Shown here: in pieces, positions 45,419-53,778 of the stretch
Position numbering within the stretch: position 1 is the stretch's first letter
Layout: the number at the start of each line of letters is the position of its first letter
Assembly (NCBI GenBank): GCA_028283825.1
Contig: JAPWJW010000002.1
Span: forward strand, 558,001-622,000
DNA: 64,000 nucleotides
Origin: Azospirillaceae bacterium
Lineage (GTDB): Bacteria; Pseudomonadota; Alphaproteobacteria; Azospirillales; Azospirillaceae
Reading direction: 5' to 3'
Position numbers and translations under genes: made by a program
The notes under the pieces: model-generated
Told to the model about the DNA's origin: nothing
Seen by the model: the letters and a program-made list of their open reading frames with translations, nothing else
The model's database searches: none

Positions 45419-45663
45419 GGGCTGCTGAGTTCCAAGGGCGGGATTGGCCCCCTTATGCCACAGGAAGATGTCGGCGATGGAGTCCCGATCACAGCCCGCG
45501 CCCAGCGTCCATGACATAACACGGGCTATTCGGGGGCTGTCGGCCCGGCCCCGGGTGGGGGCAGGGGCGGGGGAAGCAGATCTTTACCCTTCCGTGCCTT
45601 TCGGGCTAGAACGGGCCCGCATCATGTGCAGGAATGCTTTTCTGGATTCCGAAGGATAGGAAA

Positions 45664-46470
45664 ATGGCACAGAAACTCGCCTGGGGCCGCAGTTGGCATG
45701 GGCGCAGTTACGACCTCGGCCGCATGACCCTGGCGGATCTTTGGCGCGCGTACCTGACCTATCCGGCGATCCAGCTGTACGCCGCGTTGGCCGTGGCCGC
45801 CGCGGTCTACGCCGTCGTGGCGCCGGAGGGCATCGCCGCCGGGCATTGGCTGGCGCCGCTGGTCGCCGTGGTGGCGGTCTTCTTCGTCTATCCCATGGCC
45901 TGGTTCTTCATCCACCGCTACATCCTGCACGGCCGCTGGCTGTACCGGATCAAGTGGACGGCCACCCTGTGGAAACGCATCCATTTCGACCACCACCAGG
46001 ATCCCCATCTGCTGGAGGTGCTGTTCGGGTCGCCGGTGAACACCCTGCCGACCATCGCCGGCGTGACCATGCCCATCGGCTACGCCATCGGCGGCTGGCC
46101 TGCGGCGGCGGCGGCCTTGTCCATGGGGCTGTTCCTGACCTGCACCTATGAATTCATCCACTGCATCCAGCACCTGAACTACAAGCCCAGGAACCAGTTC
46201 ATCCAGAAGCTGAAGCGCGATCACCTGATCCACCATTTTCATAATGAGGATACCAACCTGGGTATCGTCAGCTTCACCCCGGACCGGATTTTCGGCACCT
46301 ATTTCGCCTCGGCACGGGACTGTCCGAAAAGCGCCACCGTCTTCAACCTGGGCTATGATGTGGAAGAGGCGCGCCGCTATCCCTGGGTGATGGAGGCGAC
46401 GGGCGCGCCACCGCGCGACCGCCCGCCATCCGCCTTCGCCACGTCCGAGACCAGGGGTACCGCTTCGTGA
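45664..46470 (+). CDS. Membrane fatty-acid hydroxylase/sterol desaturase family, candidate ceramide hydroxylase
   Basis: 268 residues from the ATG at 45664 with AGGA upstream; an ATG at 45634 is less well placed. Four membrane helices surround the eight-histidine di-iron signature: HRYILH (~85), HFDHHQDPH (~110), HCIQH (~170) and HLIHHFHN (~190). The following gene starts inside its stop codon and is a candidate ceramide synthase, so hydroxylation of a sphingoid base or N-acyl chain is the best guess, as for fatty acid 2-hydroxylase or Sur2. The exact position on the lipid is inference. Confidence 0.75.
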   Translation: MAQKLAWGRSWHGRSYDLGRMTLADLWRAYLTYPAIQLYAALAVAAAVYAVVAPEGIAAGHWLAPLVAVVAVFFVYPMAWFFIHRYILHGRWLYRIKWTATLWKRIHFDHHQDPHLLEVLFGSPVNTLPTIAGVTMPIGYAIGGWPAAAAALSMGLFLTCTYEFIHCIQHLNYKPRNQFIQKLKRDHLIHHFHNEDTNLGIVSFTPDRIFGTYFASARDCPKSATVFNLGYDVEEARRYPWVMEATGAPPRDRPPSAFATSETRGTAS

Positions 46471-47597
46471 GTTCGGTCGAGATCATTCCGGTCGCGGGCA
46501 GCGCCCTGCTGGACCGCTTCATCCGGCTGCCGGAACGGCTGCATAAGGACGATCCCCACTACATCGCGCCGCTGCATATGGAGCGGAAGGACGCGCTGAC
46601 GCCCAAGAACCCCTTCTTCGGTTTCGCCGATGTCCAGTTCTGGCTGGCGCGCAAGGACGGCCGGGACGTGGGGCGCATCAGCGCCCAGGTCGACCGCCAC
46701 GCGCTGGAGCGCAACCCCGACGCCCCCGGCCAGTTCGGCATGATCGCGGCCGAGGACGATCCCCAGATCATCAAGGCGCTGGTGGATACCGCCGCCGACT
46801 GGCTGCGCGCGCGTGGCATGAAGCGCATGCAGGGCCCGTTCAACCTCAACATCAATGAGGAGATCGGGCTGCTGGTCGATGGCTTCGATACGCCGCCCAT
46901 GCTGCTGATGGGCCACGACAAAGCCTATCTGGGCCCGCGGCTGGAGGAACAGGGCTTCGCCCGGGAAAAGGACGTCCTGGCCTACCTCTACGACATCACC
47001 CAGGAATTGCCCGCCGGCGCGCGGCGCCTGATCGACCGGCCCCTGCCCAAGGGCCTGATCGTGCGGTCCCTGGACTTCAAGCGCTATGACGACGAGATCC
47101 GGGCCGTCACCTCCATCTTCAACGATGCCTGGCAGGACAATTGGGGTTTCGTTCCCCTGACGGAGATCGAGACAGACCATTTGGCCAAGTCGCTGAAGCC
47201 CCTGCTGCATGCCGACCTGGTGCGCTTTGTCGAATTGAACGGCGAGCCCGTCGGTTTTATCGTCTGCCTGCCCAACCTGAACGAGGCCATCCGTGGCCTG
47301 GACGGCAAGCTGCTGCCCTTCGGCTGGGCCAAGCTGCTGTGGCGCATGAAGGTATCAGGGCTCAAGACCGCACGCGTGCCGCTGATGGGCGTCCGCAAGT
47401 CGGCCTCGCAAGGGGTGATCGGCAGCCTGCTGCCCTTCCTGCTGATCGACGCGGTGCGCAAGTCGGCGGCGGAGAAGGGGTTCCAGCAGATCGAGCTGTC
47501 CTGGATCCTGGAGGACAACCTGCCCATGCGCCGCATCAACGAAAGCCTGGGCGGCGTCGCCTACAAGACCTACCGCTTGTACGACAAGGCGCTTTGA
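46467..47597 (+). CDS. GNAT-fold acyltransferase, candidate bacterial ceramide synthase
   Basis: 376 residues from the GTG at 46467, which overlaps the previous stop (GTGA). There are two GNAT-like halves: N-terminal HKDDPHYIAPLHMERKDALTPKNPFF with WLARKDGRDVGRISAQVD, and C-terminal VRFVELNGEPVGFIVCLPNLN with FQQIELSWILEDNLPMRRINESLGG. Length and shape fit the GNAT-type ceramide synthase (bCerS) of Caulobacter, which N-acylates 3-ketosphinganine. The surrounding serine palmitoyltransferase, acyl ligase and reductase genes support this. Without a database search the bCerS identity is inference; a GNAT fold is well supported. Confidence 0.65.
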   Translation: MSSVEIIPVAGSALLDRFIRLPERLHKDDPHYIAPLHMERKDALTPKNPFFGFADVQFWLARKDGRDVGRISAQVDRHALERNPDAPGQFGMIAAEDDPQIIKALVDTAADWLRARGMKRMQGPFNLNINEEIGLLVDGFDTPPMLLMGHDKAYLGPRLEEQGFAREKDVLAYLYDITQELPAGARRLIDRPLPKGLIVRSLDFKRYDDEIRAVTSIFNDAWQDNWGFVPLTEIETDHLAKSLKPLLHADLVRFVELNGEPVGFIVCLPNLNEAIRGLDGKLLPFGWAKLLWRMKVSGLKTARVPLMGVRKSASQGVIGSLLPFLLIDAVRKSAAEKGFQQIELSWILEDNLPMRRINESLGGVAYKTYRLYDKAL

Positions 47598-47611
47598 TAC
47601 GTCCCCTCAGG

Positions 47612-47685
47612 CGCCGGGCGGCCACATCCGTGGCCTTGGGCTTCCTCAGTTCCCGGTCCGGGACACTCCCCGGGAACTTCCGGCG
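47612..47685 (+). repeat. Structured intergenic repeat, copy A
   Basis: An outer stem CGCCGG (47612) / CCGGCG (47680) encloses two hairpins: GGCCAC-ATCC-GTGGCC (47620-47635) and GTTCCCGG...CCGGGAAC (47649-47677). Copy B at 52697 has the same layout with different but still complementary stems, and shares CCCCTCA before, TTGG...GCTTCCTC between and CTCCCC inside the hairpins. Both copies follow a stop codon set in TTTGATACGT. Confidence 0.75.
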
Positions 47686-47702
47686 GATGCGGTCGCGTCC
47701 TA

Positions 47703-47729
47703 GCGGCCTGAGACACTGTCTCAGGCCGC
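47703..47729. terminator. Strong hairpin between convergent genes
   Basis: GCGGCCTGAGAC-ACT-GTCTCAGGCCGC: a perfect 12-bp stem with a 3-base loop, ten bases before the convergent gene end at 47739. A bidirectional terminator is likely although no T-run follows. Confidence 0.7.
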
Positions 47730-47738
47730 CAATCTAAC

Positions 47739-48707
47739 TTACGTCAGCCAGCCGGCGGCGCGGTACCAGGCCACGGTCTCGCGGAAGCCTTCCGCCAGGC
47801 CGATGCGGGACGCGTGGATGCGGGCGGGCAGCAGTTCGCCCGGCGCCACCGTCCAGTCGGGGTGCAGGATTTCCCGCGCCTTGCCGTCGGTGAAGATGGG
47901 GGCGGTGCCGCGCAGGGCGCCCCAGCGGGCGGACAGCGTGCCGGCCGCCAGCAGCAACGGTCCGGGAATAGCCCATAGGCGGGGTGGGGCGGTGTGGCCC
48001 ATGGCGCGCGCCGCCTCCCGCATCATGTCGGCCATGGCGTAGCCGGCGGGGTTGGTGTCGGCCAGGGCATAGGTGCCGCCGGTGGGGCCACGTAGGCCCG
48101 CACCAGTGACGGCGACCAGGGCGGCGGCCGCATCGGTGACGTGGATTGCGGCCAGGCGCCCGGTGCCGACCAGCGGTGCCAGCGGACGTCCGGCTGCCTG
48201 GAAGATGGCCAGGGTCTCGCGGTCGCCGGGGCCGTAGATCATGGGCGGCCGCACGATGGTCAACTGTTCGGGCGCATCGGCGTAGACGCGCCGCACCTCC
48301 TCCTCGCCGGCGCGCTTGCTGGCGGCATAATCCGACAATTGCGGTTCGCGGGCGGCGAGGGAGGAGACGAGGATGAAGGGCGCCGCCGGTGCCTGCCGGC
48401 GCAGGCACGTGGCCACCGCCCCGGCGCCGTCCCGGTTGGTCCGCAGGAAGGCGGCCCGGTCACGCGCCTTGATCAGGCCGGCGGCATGGACCAGGGCGTC
48501 GACGCCGTCCGTCAGCCGGGCCAGCGCGCCCGCGTCCTCCAACCCGCCCTGGACGACATCGACGGGCAGGCCGGCCCAAGTGGCCGGATCGGGCGGACGA
48601 CGCGCCAGGACGCGTAACTGTACACCCGAGTCGGCCAAAATCTGGACCAGATGCCCCCCCAGGAACCCCGTCGCCCCCGTGATCGCGACGATCGGCGCGG
48701 CTGTCAT
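47739..48707 (-). CDS. NAD(P)-dependent epimerase/reductase (extended SDR), candidate CerR
   Basis: 322 residues. The Rossmann motif GATGFLGG is at ~10-17. The active-site serine is in FILVSSLAAREP (~112), and YAASK (~127) is the YxxxK catalytic pair. The C-terminal half is substrate-binding and ends with the HASRIGLAEGFRETVAWYRAAGWL helix typical of this group. It follows the fatty acyl-AMP ligase gene by 35 bp on the same strand. In Caulobacter an SDR of this kind (CerR) reduces the 3-keto group of the acylated base, and its gene also neighbours an acyl ligase. The assignment rests on context. Confidence 0.7.
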   Translation of the reverse strand: MTAAPIVAITGATGFLGGHLVQILADSGVQLRVLARRPPDPATWAGLPVDVVQGGLEDAGALARLTDGVDALVHAAGLIKARDRAAFLRTNRDGAGAVATCLRRQAPAAPFILVSSLAAREPQLSDYAASKRAGEEEVRRVYADAPEQLTIVRPPMIYGPGDRETLAIFQAAGRPLAPLVGTGRLAAIHVTDAAAALVAVTGAGLRGPTGGTYALADTNPAGYAMADMMREAARAMGHTAPPRLWAIPGPLLLAAGTLSARWGALRGTAPIFTDGKAREILHPDWTVAPGELLPARIHASRIGLAEGFRETVAWYRAAGWLT

Positions 48708-48742
48708 GGGCAGTTACGGGGCATGGGGCCGGGACTCGGGGG

Positions 48743-50494
48743 TCACGCCGTCGCGGCTTGGGCCAGCGGCGTGCTCACAGGCTCGAAGAAGCCGTCGAGA
48801 TACATCGCCCGCGCGCGGCTGCGGCTGAGCTTGCCCGAGGTGGTCTGGGGCAGGCTGTGCGGCGGCACCAGCACGATGCGGGACAGGATGCCGTGCCGGC
48901 TGCGGAAGACCTGGGCGATTTCATCGGCCAGCGCGCCGCGGGCGCTCGGGTCGGGGCTGCGGCACTGCACCAGCGTCACCACCTCTTCCTCCACACCGCT
49001 GTCGACCGAGAAGACCGCGACGTCGCCGCTGCGCAGTGCCGCGATCTCATTCTCCGCCGTCCATTCCAGGTCCTGGGGCCACAGGTTGCGGCCATTGACG
49101 ATGATCAGGTCCTTGGCCCGGCCGGTGATGACGATCTGGTCGTCCAGCAGGTATCCCAGGTCGCCGGTATCCAGCCAGCCCGCCGAGTCCATGACGCGGG
49201 CGGTTTCCTCCGGCGCGCCGTAATAGCCGGTCATCAGGCTGGGGCCGCGCACGAAGATGCGGCCGATGCTGCGCGGCGGCTGGGGCTTGCCGGCGGCGTT
49301 GCGCACCTCAAGCTCATGTTCCGGCAGGATGTGTCCGCACAGGACGAAGGCGCGGGCGCGGTCGCCCTCCCGCTGCGGCGGCACGGCGCGGTGCTCGTTT
49401 TCCAGGATGACGCTGTCGACCACGTCCAGCCGCACGCCATGGCCCTTGGACGTGAAGTTCAGGGCCAGGGTCGCCTCCGCCATGCCGTAGCTGGGGACGA
49501 AGGCGTTGCCGCTGAAGCCGTTGGCGGCGAAGCGCTTGGTGAAATTGGCCAGGACGTTGGGGCGGATCATGTCGCCGCCGATGCCGGCGCTGCGCCAGGT
49601 CGACAGGTCGATGCCGGTGGTCGACAACGTCTCCGCGCGGCGGGCGCACAACTCATACCCGAAGGACGGGCTGTAGGAGATGGTGCCCTTGTTGCGGCTG
49701 ATGAGATCCAGCCAGATCAGGGGCCTACGGGCGAAATCCCGGGTGGGCAGGGTGTCCACCGACATCTGGCAGGCCAGGGGGATCAGCAGGAAACCCACCA
49801 GCCCCATGTCATGGTAGAACGGCAGCCAGGACACACAACGGTCGCCGTCGGTGATCACCAGGCCGCTGCGTCCGACATGGGCGGCGTTGCTGAGGAAGGC
49901 GCGGTGCGTGACCGCGATGCCCATGGGGAAGCGTGTGCTGCCGGACGAGAATTGCAGATAGCTGGTGCCGTCCAGCGACTGCTGCGGCAGGTCGCCGGTG
50001 ATGGGCGCCACCGTCGCCAGAAAGTCCAGGGTGCCCGACATCTTCAGGTCCAGGCCCTGCACCGCCTGCGACAGCCAATCCTCCAGCATGGCCGGCCCGA
50101 AGGCGGCCGTGGCGCCGCAGCTTTGCAGCATGCGGCGGATGTGGGCGATGTAGGCGTCCTTGCCGCCGAAAGCGGCGGGCAGGGGCAAGGGGGCCGGCAC
50201 CAGCCCGGCATACTGGCAGGCGAAAAAGGCGCGGACGAAGTCGCCGTCGCTTTCGGCGATCAGGCCGACGCGCTCACCCGGTTCCAGTCCGGAGGCCAGC
50301 AGACGGCGGGCGAGGTCGATCGCCTGGTCCCGCAGATCGTGATAGGAAAGCGCCTCGGTAAGGACGCCCTTCCCGGAATAAAAATTAAAGCCCGTCGGGC
50401 CCTGGGCGGCATAGTCCAGCGCGTCGGCGATGGACGTGAAGTCCGCATAGCGCGTGGGAAGTCCCGGATGGTGGGAGGGCGTAGGAGACAGCAT
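48743..50494 (-). CDS. Fatty acyl-AMP ligase
   Basis: 583 residues. The adenylation motifs are present: YLQFSSGSTRFPMGIAVTHRAF (A3, ~180), SWLPFYHDMGLVGFLL (~225), SYGMAEATLAL (A5, ~325), GWLDTGDLGYLLDDQIVITGRAKDLIIVNGRNLWP (A7-A8, ~440-475) and TTSGKLSRSRAR (A10 lysine, ~557). The FYHDMGL motif and overall shape point to fatty acyl-AMP ligases, which load acyl chains onto carrier proteins, rather than to CoA ligases. A dedicated carrier protein gene lies in this locus at 56272. The likely role is to supply acyl-ACP to the serine palmitoyltransferase or ceramide synthase. Confidence 0.85.
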   Translation of the reverse strand: MLSPTPSHHPGLPTRYADFTSIADALDYAAQGPTGFNFYSGKGVLTEALSYHDLRDQAIDLARRLLASGLEPGERVGLIAESDGDFVRAFFACQYAGLVPAPLPLPAAFGGKDAYIAHIRRMLQSCGATAAFGPAMLEDWLSQAVQGLDLKMSGTLDFLATVAPITGDLPQQSLDGTSYLQFSSGSTRFPMGIAVTHRAFLSNAAHVGRSGLVITDGDRCVSWLPFYHDMGLVGFLLIPLACQMSVDTLPTRDFARRPLIWLDLISRNKGTISYSPSFGYELCARRAETLSTTGIDLSTWRSAGIGGDMIRPNVLANFTKRFAANGFSGNAFVPSYGMAEATLALNFTSKGHGVRLDVVDSVILENEHRAVPPQREGDRARAFVLCGHILPEHELEVRNAAGKPQPPRSIGRIFVRGPSLMTGYYGAPEETARVMDSAGWLDTGDLGYLLDDQIVITGRAKDLIIVNGRNLWPQDLEWTAENEIAALRSGDVAVFSVDSGVEEEVVTLVQCRSPDPSARGALADEIAQVFRSRHGILSRIVLVPPHSLPQTTSGKLSRSRARAMYLDGFFEPVSTPLAQAATA

Positions 50495-50809
50495 AATTCG
50501 GAAACCCTAACAATCCAGCGCTTTAACCGGAAGGATATAGACAGCTATGCAAATTGATTGCCGAAAGGCAATATGTGACGACGTTGTGGCAGTGTCCCGG
50601 AAAGCAGCGCTTGTGCCGCACCCTTGTGCCGTTTAGGTGTTGGGGCCGTGGGTTTGCAGTGATATGGCACACTGTATCCCAAAGAATTTGATGCGTTATC
50701 CTCACCTCAGCGATCTGAGCCGGCATTAGTGCGGTTGGCGAATTGCAACTGAAGCGCGATGGGGCGTTGGACGTAATATTCCTACAATTAGCAACTCACA
50801 GGTTACGTC
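50495..50809. promoter_or_regulatory. Divergent promoter region between acyl ligase and inositol-phosphate synthase genes
   Basis: 315 bp without a gene, AT-richer than its neighbours, serving the start of the minus-strand ligase operon and the plus-strand inositol operon. It holds one clear small inverted repeat, ATTGCC-GAAA-GGCAAT at 50557-50572. I could not assign -35/-10 boxes with confidence. Confidence 0.5.
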
Positions 50810-51937
50810 ATGCAGAAGGGCAAAATCCGTATCGCCATCGCGGGGATCGGCAACTGTGCGAGCGCGTTGATCCAGGGCATCCACTACTACACGGCGGAAC
50901 GATGCCGTGAGGGTGTGGTTGGCCTGATGCACCGTGAGATCGGCGGCTTCCTGCCGTGCGATATCGAGGTCGTGGCCGCGTTCGACGTTGATGCCCGCAA
51001 GGTCGGCACGGATGTGCACCGCGCCATCTTCGCCAAGCCGAACTGCACCAAGATCTTCCAGGCCGAGGTCCCCGACAGCGGCGTGACGGTGAAGATGGGC
51101 CAGGTGCTGGATGGCATTTCCGAGCACATGGCCGACTATGCCGATGACCGGACCTTCATCCGCGCCGACGCGGTGGAACTGACCCAGGCGGAAATCGTCG
51201 CGGAACTGAAGCGCAGCGGCGCCGAGGTACTGCTGAACTACATGCCGGTGGGTTCGGAACAGGCCGCGCGCTTCTACGCCGAATGCGCGCTGGAGGCCGG
51301 TGTCGCCTTCATCAACAACATGCCGGTGTTCATCGCCAGCAATAAGGCCTTCGCCGACCGCTTCAAGGCGAAGAACCTGCCCATCGTCGGCGACGACATC
51401 AAGTCCCAGGTGGGCGCCACCATCACCCACCGCGTGCTGACCGACCTGTTCGCCAAGCGCGGCGTGAAGCTGCTGCGGACCTACCAGCTGAACACCGGCG
51501 GCAACACCGACTTCCTGAACATGAAGAACCAGAGCCGCCTGGTTTCCAAGAAGACCTCGAAGACCGAGGCGGTGCAGGCCGTGGCGCACAAGCGCCTTGA
51601 GGATGAGAACATCCACGTCGGCCCCAGCGACTATGTTCCGTGGCAGAACGACAACAAGCTGTGCTTCATCCGCATGGAAGGCCACCTGTTCGGTGACGTC
51701 CCCATGGACATCGAGCTGCGCCTGTCGGTCGAGGACTCGCCCAATTCCGCCGGCGTGGTCATCGACATGATCCGCTGCTGCAAGCTGGCGCTGGACAACG
51801 GCATCGGCGGCATCCTGGAAGGCCCCAGCGCCTACTTCTGCAAGCATCCGCCGGTGCAGTACACCGACGACGATGCCTACCAGATGACCGAGACCTTCAT
51901 CCGTGGCAACACGGTGAAGCTCGCCGTCGCTAAATGA
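50810..51937 (+). CDS. ino1: myo-Inositol-1-phosphate synthase
   Basis: 375 residues. The NAD-binding start is IRIAIAGIGNCASALIQGI (~6-24). Family segments are VLLNYMPVGSEQAARFYAECALEAGVAFINNMP (~135-167), the core IVGDDIKSQVGATITHRVLTDLF (~187-209), LRTYQLNTGGNTDFLNM and the active-site region SVEDSPNSAGVVIDMIRCCKLAL (~305-327). Length is that of the bacterial/actinobacterial type. It converts glucose-6-phosphate to inositol-1-phosphate. Its stop overlaps the next start (ATGA at 51934), which couples it to a nucleotidyltransferase that would use the product. Confidence 0.95.
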   Translation: MQKGKIRIAIAGIGNCASALIQGIHYYTAERCREGVVGLMHREIGGFLPCDIEVVAAFDVDARKVGTDVHRAIFAKPNCTKIFQAEVPDSGVTVKMGQVLDGISEHMADYADDRTFIRADAVELTQAEIVAELKRSGAEVLLNYMPVGSEQAARFYAECALEAGVAFINNMPVFIASNKAFADRFKAKNLPIVGDDIKSQVGATITHRVLTDLFAKRGVKLLRTYQLNTGGNTDFLNMKNQSRLVSKKTSKTEAVQAVAHKRLEDENIHVGPSDYVPWQNDNKLCFIRMEGHLFGDVPMDIELRLSVEDSPNSAGVVIDMIRCCKLALDNGIGGILEGPSAYFCKHPPVQYTDDDAYQMTETFIRGNTVKLAVAK

Positions 51938-52650
51938 AGTGCCTGATCGTCGCGGCCGGGCAGGGTACCCGGCTGCGGGAGCGGGGGGCGTCAAAGCCCC
52001 TCATTCCGATCAAGGGCAGCCCGCTGATCGAACGCGTGATCACGCAGGCCCACAGCGCCGGTATCAATGAGTTCGTGGTGGTCAGCGGCTATCGCGGCGC
52101 GGACCTGCGGGCGGCGCTGGACGAATTGGCGGCGCGCATCGGTGTGGCCGTCACCCACGTCATCAATGATGAATGGGAACGGGCCAATGGCGTTTCCGTC
52201 CACAAGGCCAAGGCCGTGCTGACGGAACCCTTCCTGCTGACGATGTGCGACCACCTGGTCGATCCCGGCATCTTCCAGGCCCTGATGGCCCTGCAGCCGG
52301 AACCGGGCACGGTCACCCTGGCGGTGGATTTCAACCTCGACCGCCCGCTGAACGATCCGGAGGACGTCACCCGCGTGAAGTGCGTGGACGGCCGGATCGA
52401 GCATATCGGCAAGGTGATCCGCGACTTCAACGCCTTCGACACCGGCGTCTTCCTGTGCACGCCCGGCATGTTCGCGGCGCTGGAGGAGGGGCAGTCCAAG
52501 GGCGACGACAGCATCTCGGGCGCCATGAACGTCCTGGCGGGCTGGAAGAAGGCCCACGTCCTGGACATCGGTGAGAAGATCTGGATCGACGTGGATGATC
52601 CCGCCGCCTTCGATAAGGCGGAAAAGCTTCTGGACGCCGGGCAGCTTTGA
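51934..52650 (+). CDS. Inositol-1-phosphate cytidylyltransferase-like nucleotidyltransferase
   Basis: 238 residues. The nucleotide-binding start is KCLIVAAGQGTRLRERGASKPLIPIKG (~2-28, GxGTR...KP). The rest matches what I recall of the archaeal IPCT domain closely: NGVSVHKAKAVLTEPFLLTMCDHLVDPGIF (~71-100), IGKVIRDFNAFDTGVFLC (~152-169) and a late WIDVDDPAAFDKAEKLL. It would make CDP-inositol from CTP and inositol-1-phosphate. The gene is translationally coupled to inositol-phosphate synthase and is followed by a CDP-alcohol phosphotransferase, the other half of the fused archaeal IPCT/DIPPS protein. Another phospho-headgroup is possible. Confidence 0.75.
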   Translation: MKCLIVAAGQGTRLRERGASKPLIPIKGSPLIERVITQAHSAGINEFVVVSGYRGADLRAALDELAARIGVAVTHVINDEWERANGVSVHKAKAVLTEPFLLTMCDHLVDPGIFQALMALQPEPGTVTLAVDFNLDRPLNDPEDVTRVKCVDGRIEHIGKVIRDFNAFDTGVFLCTPGMFAALEEGQSKGDDSISGAMNVLAGWKKAHVLDIGEKIWIDVDDPAAFDKAEKLLDAGQL

Positions 52651-52655
52651 TACGT

Positions 52656-52688
52656 GCGGCATTTGATCGTGATCCGCTCAAATGCCGC
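52656..52688. terminator. Hairpin after the cytidylyltransferase gene
   Basis: GCGGCATTTGA pairs perfectly over 11 bp with TCAAATGCCGC across an 11-base loop, starting six bases after the stop codon. It could end or weaken transcription before the phosphotransferase gene at 52900. Confidence 0.6.
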
Positions 52689-52696
52689 CCCTCAAT

Positions 52697-52769
52697 CGCC
52701 GGGCGCGACCATCCGGTCGCTTGGCTTCCTCGCTTTCCAGTCCGCCATGCTCCCCGGAAAGCTCCGGCG
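52697..52769 (+). repeat. Structured intergenic repeat, copy B
   Basis: The outer stem CGCCGG (52697) / CCGGCG (52764) encloses GCGACC-ATCC-GGTCGC (52705-52720) and GCTTTCC...GGAAAGC (52732-52762). Compared with copy A at 47612 the loop ATCC and outer stem are the same, while both inner stems have changed on both sides and still pair. Confidence 0.75.
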
Positions 52770-52899
52770 GCCCCGGTCGGGGCCTATTAAGGATGCGTGG
52801 GAAAGCCCGCGCCAAGCTTCCGGCTGATCAGAATCATGGCGCCGGCAATGGGTTCCGGTTAAACCGGGCCGGCGCCATTTCTCTCAAACCCGGGCACCC

Positions 52900-53778
52900 A
52901 TGCACATCACCGAACCGGTCAAGCGGACCTCCGAAATCGAGGAGGTCACAAACCTGTATGTCATCCATCCCATCTCAAGCTGGCTGACGCCCCGGTTCGC
53001 CCGCCTGGGCATACACCCCAACGCGGTGTCCCTGGCCGGCATGGCCTTCGGCATCACCGCCGGCATCGCCTATTCGCACTACCAGAACCTGGGCTGCACC
53101 CTGGCGGCCTTCGTCCTGATGGTCGCCTGGCACGTCATGGACGGTGCCGATGGGCAACTGGCGCGCCTGACCAATGCCCAGTCCGAGACCGGCAAGATCC
53201 TGGACGGCATCTGCGACTACGTCACCTTCATCGCCGTCTATGTCGGCCTGGCCATCACGCTGACGGCGGAACAGGGCGCCTGGGTGTGGATTGTCATCGT
53301 GGCAAGCGGCGTCGCCCACGCGGTCCAGTCCGCCGCCTATGAGATGCAGCGCCAGTGCTACAATTTCTGGGGCTGGGGCCGCAAGTCGGCCGAACTGGCC
53401 AAGCTGGACGCCCCGGCGGCGCACCGGCCCGGCATCCTGGGCGGCCTCTACCGCCTGTACCTGCGCCTGCAGTACCTGACCACCGGCGTCACCGTCGGCT
53501 TCCATGACGAACTGGCGCGGGCCCTGGCCGCGGACGCCGCGCGCGCACCCCGCATCCGGGAGGCCTACCGCGCCGTCTTCGCCCCGTCGGTGCGGCGCTG
53601 GTCCATCCTGTCGGCCAACTACCGCACGCTGGGCATCTTCATCGCCGCCGCGGCCGGCCGGCCGCTGCTGTACTTCTGGTTCGAGCTGATCGGCTTCAGC
53701 CTGATCCTGGCCGTGCTGCTGTCGCGCCAGGCGGCGCGCAGCGCCCGCTTCCTCAGGGACTTGGAACGGGTGGCGTAG
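52900..53778 (+). CDS. CDP-alcohol phosphotransferase, candidate inositol-phosphate transferase
   Basis: 292 residues with about six membrane helices. The family catalytic motif D-x2-D-G-x2-A-R-x8-G-x3-D-x3-D is complete: DGADGQLAR followed by G, D and D in GKILDGICDY (~85-108). The N-terminal WLTPRFARLGIHPNAVSLAGMAFGI resembles the start of the archaeal DIPPS domain. In that family the enzyme moves the phospho-inositol of CDP-inositol onto an alcohol. The sphingolipid genes around it suggest ceramide as acceptor, which would give a phosphoinositol ceramide; this is inference. Its 3' end overlaps the convergent LptG gene by 26 bp. Confidence 0.8.
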   Translation: MHITEPVKRTSEIEEVTNLYVIHPISSWLTPRFARLGIHPNAVSLAGMAFGITAGIAYSHYQNLGCTLAAFVLMVAWHVMDGADGQLARLTNAQSETGKILDGICDYVTFIAVYVGLAITLTAEQGAWVWIVIVASGVAHAVQSAAYEMQRQCYNFWGWGRKSAELAKLDAPAAHRPGILGGLYRLYLRLQYLTTGVTVGFHDELARALAADAARAPRIREAYRAVFAPSVRRWSILSANYRTLGIFIAAAAGRPLLYFWFELIGFSLILAVLLSRQAARSARFLRDLERVA

